From Solirubrobacterales bacterium (GTDB lineage Bacteria > Actinomycetota > Thermoleophilia > Solirubrobacterales > Solirubrobacteraceae), in assembly GCA_019240015.1 (NCBI GenBank), contig JAFAZB010000092.1, positions 1 to 9,268 on the forward strand: a stretch of 9,268 nt of DNA, in the 5' to 3' direction. Positions 1 to 8,048 of this stretch are shown here, in pieces. The number at the start of each line of letters is the position of its first letter. Positions within the stretch are counted from its first letter, which is position 1. The notes under the pieces are model-generated. The model saw only the letters and a list, made by a program, of their open reading frames with translations, was not told where the DNA came from and made no database searches. A program made the position numbers and the translations under genes.

Positions 1-1557
1 GTCGTTGCGGGCGTCGCAGTAGCGCAGGAAGTACCAGCTGGAGTCGACGAACGTGTCCATCGTGTCGGTCTCTCGCTTGGCTGCCTCGCCACAGCGCGGA
101 CACCGGGTCGCGACCCAGTCCTCTGCGGCCGCCAACGGCGAGCGCCCTTTCGGCTGATAGTCCTCGATCTCCGGCAGCTCGACGGGCAACTCGGACTCGG
201 GTACGGGCACCATGCCGCAGCGCGAGCAGTACACGATCGGGATCGGGCACCCCCAATAGCGCTGGCGTGAGACCAGCCAATCCCGGAGCCGGAACTGGAC
301 GGTGGCGTGGCCCGCGCCCAGACGGTCCAGCCAGTCGACGATCGCCTGCTTTGCCTCGACCGCGGTCATGCCGGAGAACTCCCCCGAGTCGATCAGCAGC
401 TCGTCCTCGGTGTGGGCCAGGAATGCTTGGCCGGGCGGCGGCTCCCCCGCGGCGGGGGCAACAACGGCCCGGATCGGGAGGTCGAACGCGCGCGCAAACT
501 CGTAGTCACGCTGATCGTGGGCGGGGACCGCCATCACGGCCCCGGTTCCGTACTCCATCAGCACATAGTCGGCGACGAACATCGGCAGCTGCTCGCCGTT
601 CACCGGGTTGGTGACGGTCCGCCCCAGCGGCACGCCGGTCTTGGGCTTCTCGGCGGCCCCGCGCTCCTCAACCGACTCGGTCAGAGCCCGGTTGACGTAA
701 TCGTGGATCTCCTGCTCGTGCTCGCTGCCAGCCGCCAGCCGAAACACGTCGGGATGCTCCGGCGCGAGGACGAAGAACGTCGCCCCGAACAAGGTGTCCG
801 GACGGGTGGTGAAGACCGGGTAGTCGATCCCGAGCTGCTCGCATCTGAACACCACCTCGGCGCCCTCGCTGCGACCGATCCAATTGCGCTGCATCGCCTT
901 GACATGCTCTGGCCACTGCAGTGCGGCGAGGTCGTCGAGCAGCCGCTCGGCGTAGTCGGTGATCCGGAAGAACCATTGCTCCAGCTGCCGCACTTCGACC
1001 TGCGCTCCGCAACGCTCGCAGCGCCCGTTGATCACCTGCTCGTTGGCGAGCACGGTCGCATCGTTGGGACACCAATTGACGGCCGCCTCCTTGCGGTAGG
1101 CAAGGTCGCGTTCAAACAGCTTCAGGAAGATCCATTGCGTCCAGCGGTAATAGGAAGGCTCATCGGTCGCGAACTCGCGACTCCAGTCAATCGAGATCCC
1201 CCAGCGGTGAAACCAGTGCCGGTAGGCGGCGATCGAGCGGTTCGTCGCCTCGCGCGGATGAATCCCGGTCTTGATCGCGTTGTTCTCCGCGGGCAGCCCG
1301 AATGCGTCATAGCCCATCGGATGCAACACGCGGTGGCCCGTGCGGCGATGGAAGTGCGCGATCGCGTCCCCCAGCGCGTAGTTCTTCAGATGCCCGATGT
1401 GGGGCTCGCCGCTGGGGTAGGGCAGCATCTCGAGCACGTAGGACTTCGGCGCATCGCCCTCGGCGAGGTCGTTCGACACCTCCCAGGTGCCCTCCTGCGC
1501 CCACAGCGCCTGCCACTTGGGCTCGATCCGATCGGGGTCGTAACGGCGCTCTGACAT
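1..1557 (-). CDS. leuS: Leucyl-tRNA synthetase, N-terminal 519 residues (cut by window edge)
   Basis: Cytosolic class I aminoacyl-tRNA synthetase that charges tRNA-Leu with leucine at the cost of ATP. Seen: the class I HIGH signature (HIGH, residues 53-56) in the context PYPSGEPHIGHLKNY, then a first Cys cluster (C163, C180, C183). The CP1 editing domain follows (about 227-415) with its threonine-rich TTRPDTLFGAT at 250-260 and GTGAVMAVPAHDQRDYEF. In that motif D351 matches the editing Asp known from E. coli LeuRS. A CxxC...CxxC zinc ribbon sits at 444/447 and 486/489, followed by the typical DTMDTFVDSSWYFLRY. Bacterial LeuRS is usually 800-870 residues, so the KMSKS loop and the tRNA-binding C-terminus lie beyond position 1. 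The ATG at 1557 is preceded by GAGGGA (1562-1567) at 4 nt, and MSERRYDPDRIEPKWQ is a normal LeuRS N-terminus. It is divergent from the coiled-coil gene at 1650. No odd residues were seen. Confidence 0.97.
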   Translation of the reverse strand, partial: MSERRYDPDRIEPKWQALWAQEGTWEVSNDLAEGDAPKSYVLEMLPYPSGEPHIGHLKNYALGDAIAHFHRRTGHRVLHPMGYDAFGLPAENNAIKTGIHPREATNRSIAAYRHWFHRWGISIDWSREFATDEPSYYRWTQWIFLKLFERDLAYRKEAAVNWCPNDATVLANEQVINGRCERCGAQVEVRQLEQWFFRITDYAERLLDDLAALQWPEHVKAMQRNWIGRSEGAEVVFRCEQLGIDYPVFTTRPDTLFGATFFVLAPEHPDVFRLAAGSEHEQEIHDYVNRALTESVEERGAAEKPKTGVPLGRTVTNPVNGEQLPMFVADYVLMEYGTGAVMAVPAHDQRDYEFARAFDLPIRAVVAPAAGEPPPGQAFLAHTEDELLIDSGEFSGMTAVEAKQAIVDWLDRLGAGHATVQFRLRDWLVSRQRYWGCPIPIVYCSRCGMVPVPESELPVELPEIEDYQPKGRSPLAAAEDWVATRCPRCGEAAKRETDTMDTFVDSSWYFLRYCDARND

Positions 1558-1561
1558 GGCT

Positions 1562-1596
1562 TCCCTCGCAGGTTACTTGCGAGCCAGTTGGGCTCG
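1562..1596 (-). promoter_or_regulatory. leuS leader with SD and two mutually exclusive hairpins
   Basis: Read on the minus strand, the leader just before leuS contains CGAGCC-CAACT-GGCTCG (1596-1580, 6-bp stem). CTCGCA-AGTAACC-TGCGAG (1583-1565, 6-bp stem) follows. The two share the four bases CTCG (1583-1580), so they cannot form together. The downstream hairpin takes up three bases of the Shine-Dalgarno sequence GAGGGA (1567-1562), so it could act as a sequestrator and the upstream one as an anti-sequestrator. The pairing is seen directly; a regulatory role is inference. No T-box sequence was recognised, and only 92 bp separate the two genes. Confidence 0.4.
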
Positions 1597-1637
1597 ACGC
1601 GCTCGCCAGATTCTCGCGCTCAGCGGCGGGGGAGGAC

Positions 1638-1643
1638 TACCAT
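1638..1643 (+). promoter_or_regulatory. Candidate -10 box (TACCAT) for a leaderless coiled-coil gene
   Basis: TACCAT fits the actinobacterial TANNNT -10 pattern and ends 6 nt before the GTG at 1650, which would put transcription start on the start codon itself. A GGAGG at 1631-1635 lies 14 nt from that GTG, too far for a normal Shine-Dalgarno sequence. No convincing -35 box is visible. Confidence 0.35.
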
Positions 1644-1649
1644 GGCGCG

Positions 1650-2393
1650 GTGGCGGAGAACCCACCAGCGGGCGGTCAGCAGGGTGGGCGGGGCGCTGCT
1701 GGCCCGGGCGCCAGGCCCGCGGGCGCCCGCTCCTCGAGCGCGCTGCTCGCCGACCACGTCGGCTCGATCGTGGCTGCCGCCGAGGAGACGGCGCAGCGGA
1801 TGATCCACGAGACCGAGCAGCGAGTCCGCAGCAGGATCGAGGAGGGCGAGCGGGCGGCGCAGTACCGCGTCGACGCGGCCGAGGAGGAGGCCGCCGAGAT
1901 CATCCAGTCGGCCCACCAAGAAGCGGCCCGGCTGGTGGCGGCGGGCCACGCCGAGGGCGAGGCGGCCAAGACGAGCGCGACCAGCGAGGCGCTGACGATC
2001 GTCGCCAGGGCGCAGGACAACGCGGAGGCGACGATCAAGGAGGCCACAGCGACCGCCACACGGAAGACCCGCGAGGCCGAAGAGCGATCACGAGAGCTGT
2101 TCCAGGAGGCGCTCTCGACAACGACCGAGGTACGCGCCGAGGGAACCGAGCTGGCGGAGGACCTGCGCGAGCTGGGCGATTCGTTGCGCTCCAACGCCCA
2201 CCGGCTGCTGCGTGACGTGCAGGGCATCCATTCGCGCATGCGCTCCCAGCTCGACCGCGGGGACGGGCGCGTCACCGGCGGGCGGCCCGCAGATGCCGGG
2301 CGCGAGCGGGACGGACGCGCCGAGCGGGAGCGAGATGTACGCGCCGCCAACGGTGACCCGCTCGACGTACCGGAGTTCATCCCGCCGCAGTAG
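1650..2393 (+). CDS. Coiled-coil protein with FtsZ-tail-like C-terminus (247 aa)
   Basis: Not recognised as a named family member. After a Gly/Ala/Pro-rich N-terminus (1-30) comes a long charged, Ala/Glu/Arg-rich helical stretch (about 31-205) with heptad character. It resembles the coiled-coil portions of DivIVA-like or ATP-synthase-b-like proteins, but no N-terminal DivIVA domain, signal peptide or membrane segment is visible. A disordered Arg/Asp/Gly linker (206-235) leads to the tail DPLDVPEFIPPQ (236-247). This resembles the FtsZ C-terminal conserved peptide pattern, D-x-L-D-[IV]-P-x-F-[LIM]. A cytosolic structural or division-related role is therefore possible but is inference. Start choice: GTG 1650 gives a sensible N-terminus and has a -10-like box 6 nt upstream. 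An ATG at 1642 sits better behind GGAGG, but it is out of frame and opens only a 53-codon frame. The gene is divergent from leuS, and tRNA-Ala begins 36 bp after its stop. Confidence 0.8.
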   Translation: MAENPPAGGQQGGRGAAGPGARPAGARSSSALLADHVGSIVAAAEETAQRMIHETEQRVRSRIEEGERAAQYRVDAAEEEAAEIIQSAHQEAARLVAAGHAEGEAAKTSATSEALTIVARAQDNAEATIKEATATATRKTREAEERSRELFQEALSTTTEVRAEGTELAEDLRELGDSLRSNAHRLLRDVQGIHSRMRSQLDRGDGRVTGGRPADAGRERDGRAERERDVRAANGDPLDVPEFIPPQ

Positions 2394-2412
2394 GGCCTCG
2401 GCGGGGGACCGC

Positions 2413-2418
2413 TATCCT
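2413..2418 (+). promoter_or_regulatory. Candidate -10 box (TATCCT) for tRNA-Ala
   Basis: TATCCT matches TANNNT and lies 11 nt before the first tRNA base, which would give a 5' leader of about 5 nt for RNase P to remove. No clear -35 box is seen. Read-through from the coiled-coil gene, which stops at 2393, is also possible. Confidence 0.3.
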
Positions 2419-2429
2419 TCGCAGCTCCA

Positions 2430-4764
<2,335 letters not shown>

Positions 4765-4803
4765 CCTTGCTCACGACAGTGATGCGCTCGTTGCGCGCGT
4801 TCG

Positions 4804-4837
4804 TGACCAGGGCTTGATCTCCATGACCAGCTTGATC
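4804..4837. repeat. Two-copy direct repeat upstream of the cyclic-di-GMP gene
   Basis: TGACCAGGGCTTGATC (4804-4819) is followed by TGACCAGCTTGATC (4824-4837). The halves TGACCAG and CTTGATC are identical in both copies; copy one has two extra G between them. Start-to-start distance is 20 bp, about two helical turns, in the 114-bp gap and 40-73 bp upstream of the GGDEF-EAL start codon. This is the geometry of a regulator-binding site. The regulator is unknown, and chance cannot be excluded. Nothing else convincing, including a terminator, was seen in 4765-4878. Confidence 0.5.
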
Positions 4838-4878
4838 GGCCGCGGTAGGGGACTACTTGAGCTTCAAACAAACGTCCG

Positions 4879-5517
4879 TCAGCCCAGCTCCCCCCTGGCG
4901 GCCTGCAGCGCGGCGGGCGGATCGAGCATTCGATCCTGACGGGCCAACTCGAGCGCCCGGTCGGCGAGCTCCGCCGCCTGCGCGCCAGTCAGCGCCTCGT
5001 CCTGCAACGCCAGCGCGAGCAGCAGCTGCCGTAGGGCCTCCGGGCTCTGGAGATCCGGCGGTGGCCCTGCCGGCGGCAGGCCGCGGACGCCCGCCAGCAG
5101 GCGCGCCGCGGTGACCCCGCCGCCAAGCGACAGCAACCCCGGATGCCGGTCGGGGATCGAGGCCACGATGCCTCCAGTCGCAGGGTTGACCACGTTCACC
5201 TTGCTCCGCAGCCCGGAGCGCTCCAGCGCCAAGCGGTATCCGGACAGCCGTAGGTACCCCAGCTGGGCGGCGAGTTGGGTGAACCCGGCCAGCTCGCGTT
5301 CGTCCTTGAGCCGCCGGTGGTGCAGCGCGATCTGCGTGCCCGCGGAAGGAAGGCTGGGGTCGGGGTCCGGCGCCACCAACAGAAACGCCTGCGGGCCCAG
5401 CCTCCCCGCGCCGACGCCGGCGACCTCCGCGAGCAGCTGGTAGCCGCCGAGCCCTAACGCTCCCACGATCCCCGGGGGGAGCGGGTGCTCGGCCAGGTGT
5501 CCCGGTGGGTGAGCCAC
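4879..5517 (-). CDS. Hypothetical protein (212 aa) downstream of AIM24 gene
   Basis: Function not recognised. The protein is Leu/Ala/Gly-rich with no signal peptide and no certain membrane helix. It starts with a Pro/His-rich segment (1-16). A predicted alpha/beta core follows (about 18-130), including QAFLLVAPDPDPSLPS and NVVNPATGGIVASIPDRHPG. After a Pro-rich linker (147-157) comes a helical C-terminus (158-210). The GTG at 5517 begins 11 bp after the AIM24 stop, and there is no strong Shine-Dalgarno sequence. Translational coupling to AIM24 therefore seems likely, and no better in-frame start was found. A longer frame continues upstream through the AIM24 gene but only as a shadow. A second open frame (4853-5599, same strand) overlaps this gene; it is Arg/Gly/Ala-rich and not protein-like. 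The tight spacing suggests the product works with or beside the AIM24 protein, which is inference. Confidence 0.7.
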   Translation of the reverse strand: MAHPPGHLAEHPLPPGIVGALGLGGYQLLAEVAGVGAGRLGPQAFLLVAPDPDPSLPSAGTQIALHHRRLKDERELAGFTQLAAQLGYLRLSGYRLALERSGLRSKVNVVNPATGGIVASIPDRHPGLLSLGGGVTAARLLAGVRGLPPAGPPPDLQSPEALRQLLLALALQDEALTGAQAAELADRALELARQDRMLDPPAALQAARGELG

Positions 5518-5528
5518 GGCGGCGCTTT

Positions 5529-6305
5529 TCAGTTGTCCAGCAGTCCCCCGACGATCCCGCCGAGCAGACCGCCCGACCCCTCCCGTTGGGCGTTGCCACC
5601 CGCTCCCTCCTGGACCGGCGGATGGAAATAGGCGCTCTGCAGGCCGACCCGACCCGGGCCGGTGAAGCGATTGAACACCAGGTTGCCGGCGCCTCCCAGC
5701 AGCCCGGTCTTGAACCCGTACACCTCCTGGGTCATCTGGACCGAGTGGTCCCGGTAGACCCACCCTCCGGGCTCGATGTCGATCGTCTCGCCGGCGTCGA
5801 GCTGCTTCTCGAACACATTGCCGTACCCGTGGACCCAGACCACGCCCTCGGCGTCGGCTGCGAAGAACTGATCGACGAAGAAGCCGCCGCCGTACAGCAT
5901 GTTCGCGAATCCCTTGATCCGGCTGTAGTCGTACTCGACGCCGCCGGTCGCCGCGAGGAACTGGTGCTCGCGCACCACGATCCCCTGACCGGGCGGCAGG
6001 TGCAGCGCGGCGATGTGGCCCGGGGCGTCGCGGCTGAACGCGAGCTCGCCGGCTGACTGCGCCTCGAGCAACAACAGCGGCATGCCCCCGAACACCCGCC
6101 GCTTCAGGCCCTTCTTGAGCGGGTGCAGCCCGATCTGCAGGTTCGGGTACTTCCACAGCAGCACGTGGTGCTCAAAATAGATCGGCACTTGGCCGTCGAG
6201 CGCCATGTGCAGGACCGGGACGAGCTCGCCCTCGAGGCGGTACGTCAGCCCTGGCGCGCTTCCCTGTGGTATCTGCGTGGGGAGGATCTGGGGGGCGGCG
6301 GGCAT
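5529..6305 (-). CDS. AIM24 family protein (DUF124-type), 258 aa
   Basis: The sequence has the character of the AIM24/TIGR00266 family, beta-rich proteins named after a yeast mitochondrial protein and of poorly known function in bacteria. Features seen: repeated beta strands rich in Gly and aromatic residues, HHVLLWKYPNLQIGL near 46-60, GGMPLLLLEAQSAGELAFS (73-91), KGFANMLYGGGFFVDQF, WVHGYGNVFEKQL and the late VGLQSAYFHPP (220-230). The protein ends in a Gly/Leu tail, GSGGLLGGIVGGLLDN (243-258), which could support self-association or membrane contact. There is no signal peptide. ATG 6305 is preceded by AAGGAG at 5 nt, the best Shine-Dalgarno sequence in the window, which fixes the start. The same frame stays open to 7415, but that part is antisense to the pyrophosphatase gene. 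It is the first gene of a probable operon with the 212-aa protein and is divergent from the pyrophosphatase gene. Confidence 0.88.
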   Translation of the reverse strand: MPAAPQILPTQIPQGSAPGLTYRLEGELVPVLHMALDGQVPIYFEHHVLLWKYPNLQIGLHPLKKGLKRRVFGGMPLLLLEAQSAGELAFSRDAPGHIAALHLPPGQGIVVREHQFLAATGGVEYDYSRIKGFANMLYGGGFFVDQFFAADAEGVVWVHGYGNVFEKQLDAGETIDIEPGGWVYRDHSVQMTQEVYGFKTGLLGGAGNLVFNRFTGPGRVGLQSAYFHPPVQEGAGGNAQREGSGGLLGGIVGGLLDN

Positions 6306-6310
6306 CGTCT

Positions 6311-6316
6311 CTCCTT
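6311..6316 (-). promoter_or_regulatory. Strong ribosome binding site of the AIM24 gene
   Basis: AAGGAG on the minus strand, 5 nt from the ATG at 6305. It settles the start against the much longer open frame that runs upstream to 7415. Confidence 0.8.
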
Positions 6317-6379
6317 CTGTGCGCCTCTGGTTCGGGGCAGACGTAGCCGCTGCCCCCGCTGGTCGGGACGGTACCGGAA

Positions 6380-6392
6380 CCAAAGCGCTTGG
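6380..6392. promoter_or_regulatory. Imperfect palindrome in the AIM24/pyrophosphatase divergent region
   Basis: CCAAAGCGCTTGG contains the perfect 8-bp palindrome AAGCGCTT (6383-6390). With one bulged A it extends to CCAA-GCGC-TTGG. It lies 9 bp upstream of the candidate -10 box of the pyrophosphatase gene and could be an operator for either gene. It is short and could be chance. The rest of 6306-6416 holds only the AIM24 Shine-Dalgarno sequence and a CGGTACCG palindrome at 6369-6376. Confidence 0.25.
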
Positions 6393-6401
6393 AGTGGCGG
6401 C

Positions 6402-6407
6402 GATAAT
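6402..6407 (+). promoter_or_regulatory. Candidate -10 box (GATAAT) of the pyrophosphatase gene
   Basis: GATAAT matches TATAAT at five of six positions and ends 9 nt before the GTG at 6417. The predicted transcript start lies about 3 nt before the start codon. The only GGAG (6391-6394) is more than 20 nt from the GTG, so a nearly leaderless mRNA is the simplest reading. No clear -35 box is seen. Confidence 0.4.
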
Positions 6408-6416
6408 CGGGGCGCC

Positions 6417-8039
6417 GTGCCACCGATCTACGTCACGGGCCACCGCAACCCTGACACCGACTCGATCGCTGCGGCGATCGGTTATGCGGAGCTCAAGCGG
6501 CGCCTGGAACCCGGGGAGGAGTACGTGGCGGTACGGCTGGGCGAGCTCGCGACCCAGACGCGCTGGGTGCTGGAGCGCAGCGGGGCGCCGGAGCCTCAAC
6601 TGCTGCCCCACGTGATGCTGCGCGCCTGCGACGTTATGCAACCGAGCTTCCCGACGATCAGCGGGGACGAGCCGATCCGGGTGGCCGGGATGGCGATGGC
6701 GCGGGCGGGCCTCGATCTGGTGCCGGTGCTGGAGCAGGACGGGACGCTCGCCGGCGTGGTCACCGAGCGCGCGCTGGCGCGACGCTACATCCGCGAGACC
6801 CGTGAGACGTCCACGCTCGAGGAGGCCCCGACGGACGCGCAGGCGATCGTCGAGGTGCTCGGAGGCGAGCTCGTCGCGGGCCGACCGGATGCGAGGCTGG
6901 CGGGCCGCGTCTGGGTGCACTCGATGGACGTCAGCTCGCCGAGCGGCATCTCGGGTGGCGACGTGGTGGTGGTGGGCAACCGTGCCGACGCGCAGCGGCT
7001 GGCGATCGGGCTCGGGGCGGCACTGCTCGTGATCTCCAACGGCTCGCTCCCCTCCGAGGAGGTCCTGGCGCTGGCGCGCGCCCAGGGCACGGCGATCGTC
7101 GTCTCGCCGCTCGACAGCTACGTGTCGGGCCGCATGATCACGCTGGCGGCCCCCTGCCGGGCGTTCATGGAGAACGACCCGCTGACCGTCAGCACCGACT
7201 ACCTGCTCGCGGATGTCTCGGAGCAGATCAAGGAGATCCACTACGGCGCCGCGGTCGCGGTCGACGCGCAACGACACCCCGTGGGCCTGATCACGCGCTC
7301 GGATCTGGTCGCGCCGACCCGCCGTAGGGTGCTGCTGGTCGACCACGCGGAGCAGAGCCAGAGCGTCCCGGGGGTCGAGCAAGCCGAGATCGTGGAGATA
7401 CTCGACCACCACCACGTCGGCTCGATCGAGACCCGGGTCCCGGTCACCGCGACGTTCGATCCGGTCGGGTCGACCGCGTCGCTGGTGGTCGAGCGCTTCC
7501 GACAGAACGGCATGGAGCCAAGCCGGCCAACCGCGGTGATGCTGCTCGGTGCCGTCCTGTCCGACACCGTGATCCTCAACTCGCCGACGACGACCGAGCG
7601 TGATCGGGCGGTGGTGGACTACCTGGAGCGAGTGCTGGCGACCGACGCGGAGGAGTTCGGGCGGGAGATGTTCGAGTCAGCCGCCGACGTATCGGAGGTG
7701 AGTGCCGAGGAGATCATCGCTCGCGATGCCAAGCGCTACCAGGTCGGCGGCGGGCAGGAGATCTGCATCGCCCAGATCGAGGTGGTGGGCAACGGGCTGC
7801 TCGACCGTCAAGACGAGCTGCTCGAGGCGATGCGCCGCACGCGCGCCCGCGACCGGCTGGCGCTGTATGCGCTGATGGTCACCGACATCCTGAGCAAGGG
7901 CACCCACCTGCTGATAGCGGGCGACACGCCGGCCATCGCGCGCAGCTTCGGGACATCCGCCCACGACGGCATGATCGAGCTGCCGGGCGTGATGAGCCGT
8001 AAGAAGCAGGTGGCACCACGGCTGCTGGCCACGATGTAG
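6417..8039 (+). CDS. Family II Mn-dependent inorganic pyrophosphatase with CBS-DRTGG-CBS insert
   Basis: Cytosolic DHH/DHHA2 phosphoesterase that hydrolyses pyrophosphate to two phosphates, pulling biosynthetic reactions such as tRNA charging and nucleic acid synthesis forward. Layout of the 540 residues: N-terminal catalytic motif GHRNPDTDS (metal ligands H9, D13, D15), CBS 1 (about 66-125), DRTGG-like domain (about 138-250), CBS 2 (about 251-302), second half of the DHH domain with VDHAE (308-312), DHHHVG (330-335) and SDT (382-384), and a DHHA2 domain ending in the substrate-binding SRKKQ (527-531). About 540-550 residues is normal for the CBS-regulated form, whose CBS pair binds adenine nucleotides (family knowledge). 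Oddity: family members usually read VDHNE where this one has VDHAE, although the Asp and His are kept. Start: GTG 6417 puts GHRNPDTDS at the usual distance from the N-terminus. The open frame reaches back to 6123, but that part lies over the AIM24 gene. Confidence 0.94.
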   Translation: MPPIYVTGHRNPDTDSIAAAIGYAELKRRLEPGEEYVAVRLGELATQTRWVLERSGAPEPQLLPHVMLRACDVMQPSFPTISGDEPIRVAGMAMARAGLDLVPVLEQDGTLAGVVTERALARRYIRETRETSTLEEAPTDAQAIVEVLGGELVAGRPDARLAGRVWVHSMDVSSPSGISGGDVVVVGNRADAQRLAIGLGAALLVISNGSLPSEEVLALARAQGTAIVVSPLDSYVSGRMITLAAPCRAFMENDPLTVSTDYLLADVSEQIKEIHYGAAVAVDAQRHPVGLITRSDLVAPTRRRVLLVDHAEQSQSVPGVEQAEIVEILDHHHVGSIETRVPVTATFDPVGSTASLVVERFRQNGMEPSRPTAVMLLGAVLSDTVILNSPTTTERDRAVVDYLERVLATDAEEFGREMFESAADVSEVSAEEIIARDAKRYQVGGGQEICIAQIEVVGNGLLDRQDELLEAMRRTRARDRLALYALMVTDILSKGTHLLIAGDTPAIARSFGTSAHDGMIELPGVMSRKKQVAPRLLATM

Positions 8040-8048
8040 CGTCGCTCG

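Noticed and set aside
307..1554. 415-codon open frame on the plus strand
   Set aside because: It is fully antisense to leuS, whose motifs are unmistakable. In GC-rich genes the opposite strand often stays open by codon bias.
1302..1649. Upstream extension of the coiled-coil frame, giving 363 residues
   Set aside because: The extra N-terminus lies over the start of leuS and is Arg/Ser/Pro-rich noise. GTG 1650 is the better start.
1558..1649. T-box riboswitch controlling leuS
   Set aside because: The gap is short and no T-box consensus, specifier loop or long leader was recognised. Only two small alternative hairpins are present.
1642..1803. ATG ideally spaced behind GGAGG, opening a 53-codon frame
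   Set aside because: The product is Arg/Pro/Ala-rich and overlaps the well-formed coiled-coil gene. The ATG is more likely part of the TACCAT -10 box.
4853..5599. 248-codon minus-strand frame overlapping the 212-aa gene
   Set aside because: Low-complexity Arg/Gly/Ala-rich sequence, overlapping AIM24 at one end. The alternative frame has more normal protein composition and coupled spacing to AIM24.
6306..7415. Upstream extension of the AIM24 frame, giving 628 residues
   Set aside because: The extension is antisense to the pyrophosphatase gene, and a strong Shine-Dalgarno sequence (AAGGAG) marks ATG 6305 as the real start.
8040..8048. Shared terminator between the convergent pyrophosphatase and secreted-protein genes
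   Set aside because: Only 9 bp separate the stops, and no hairpin with a T-run is visible there.
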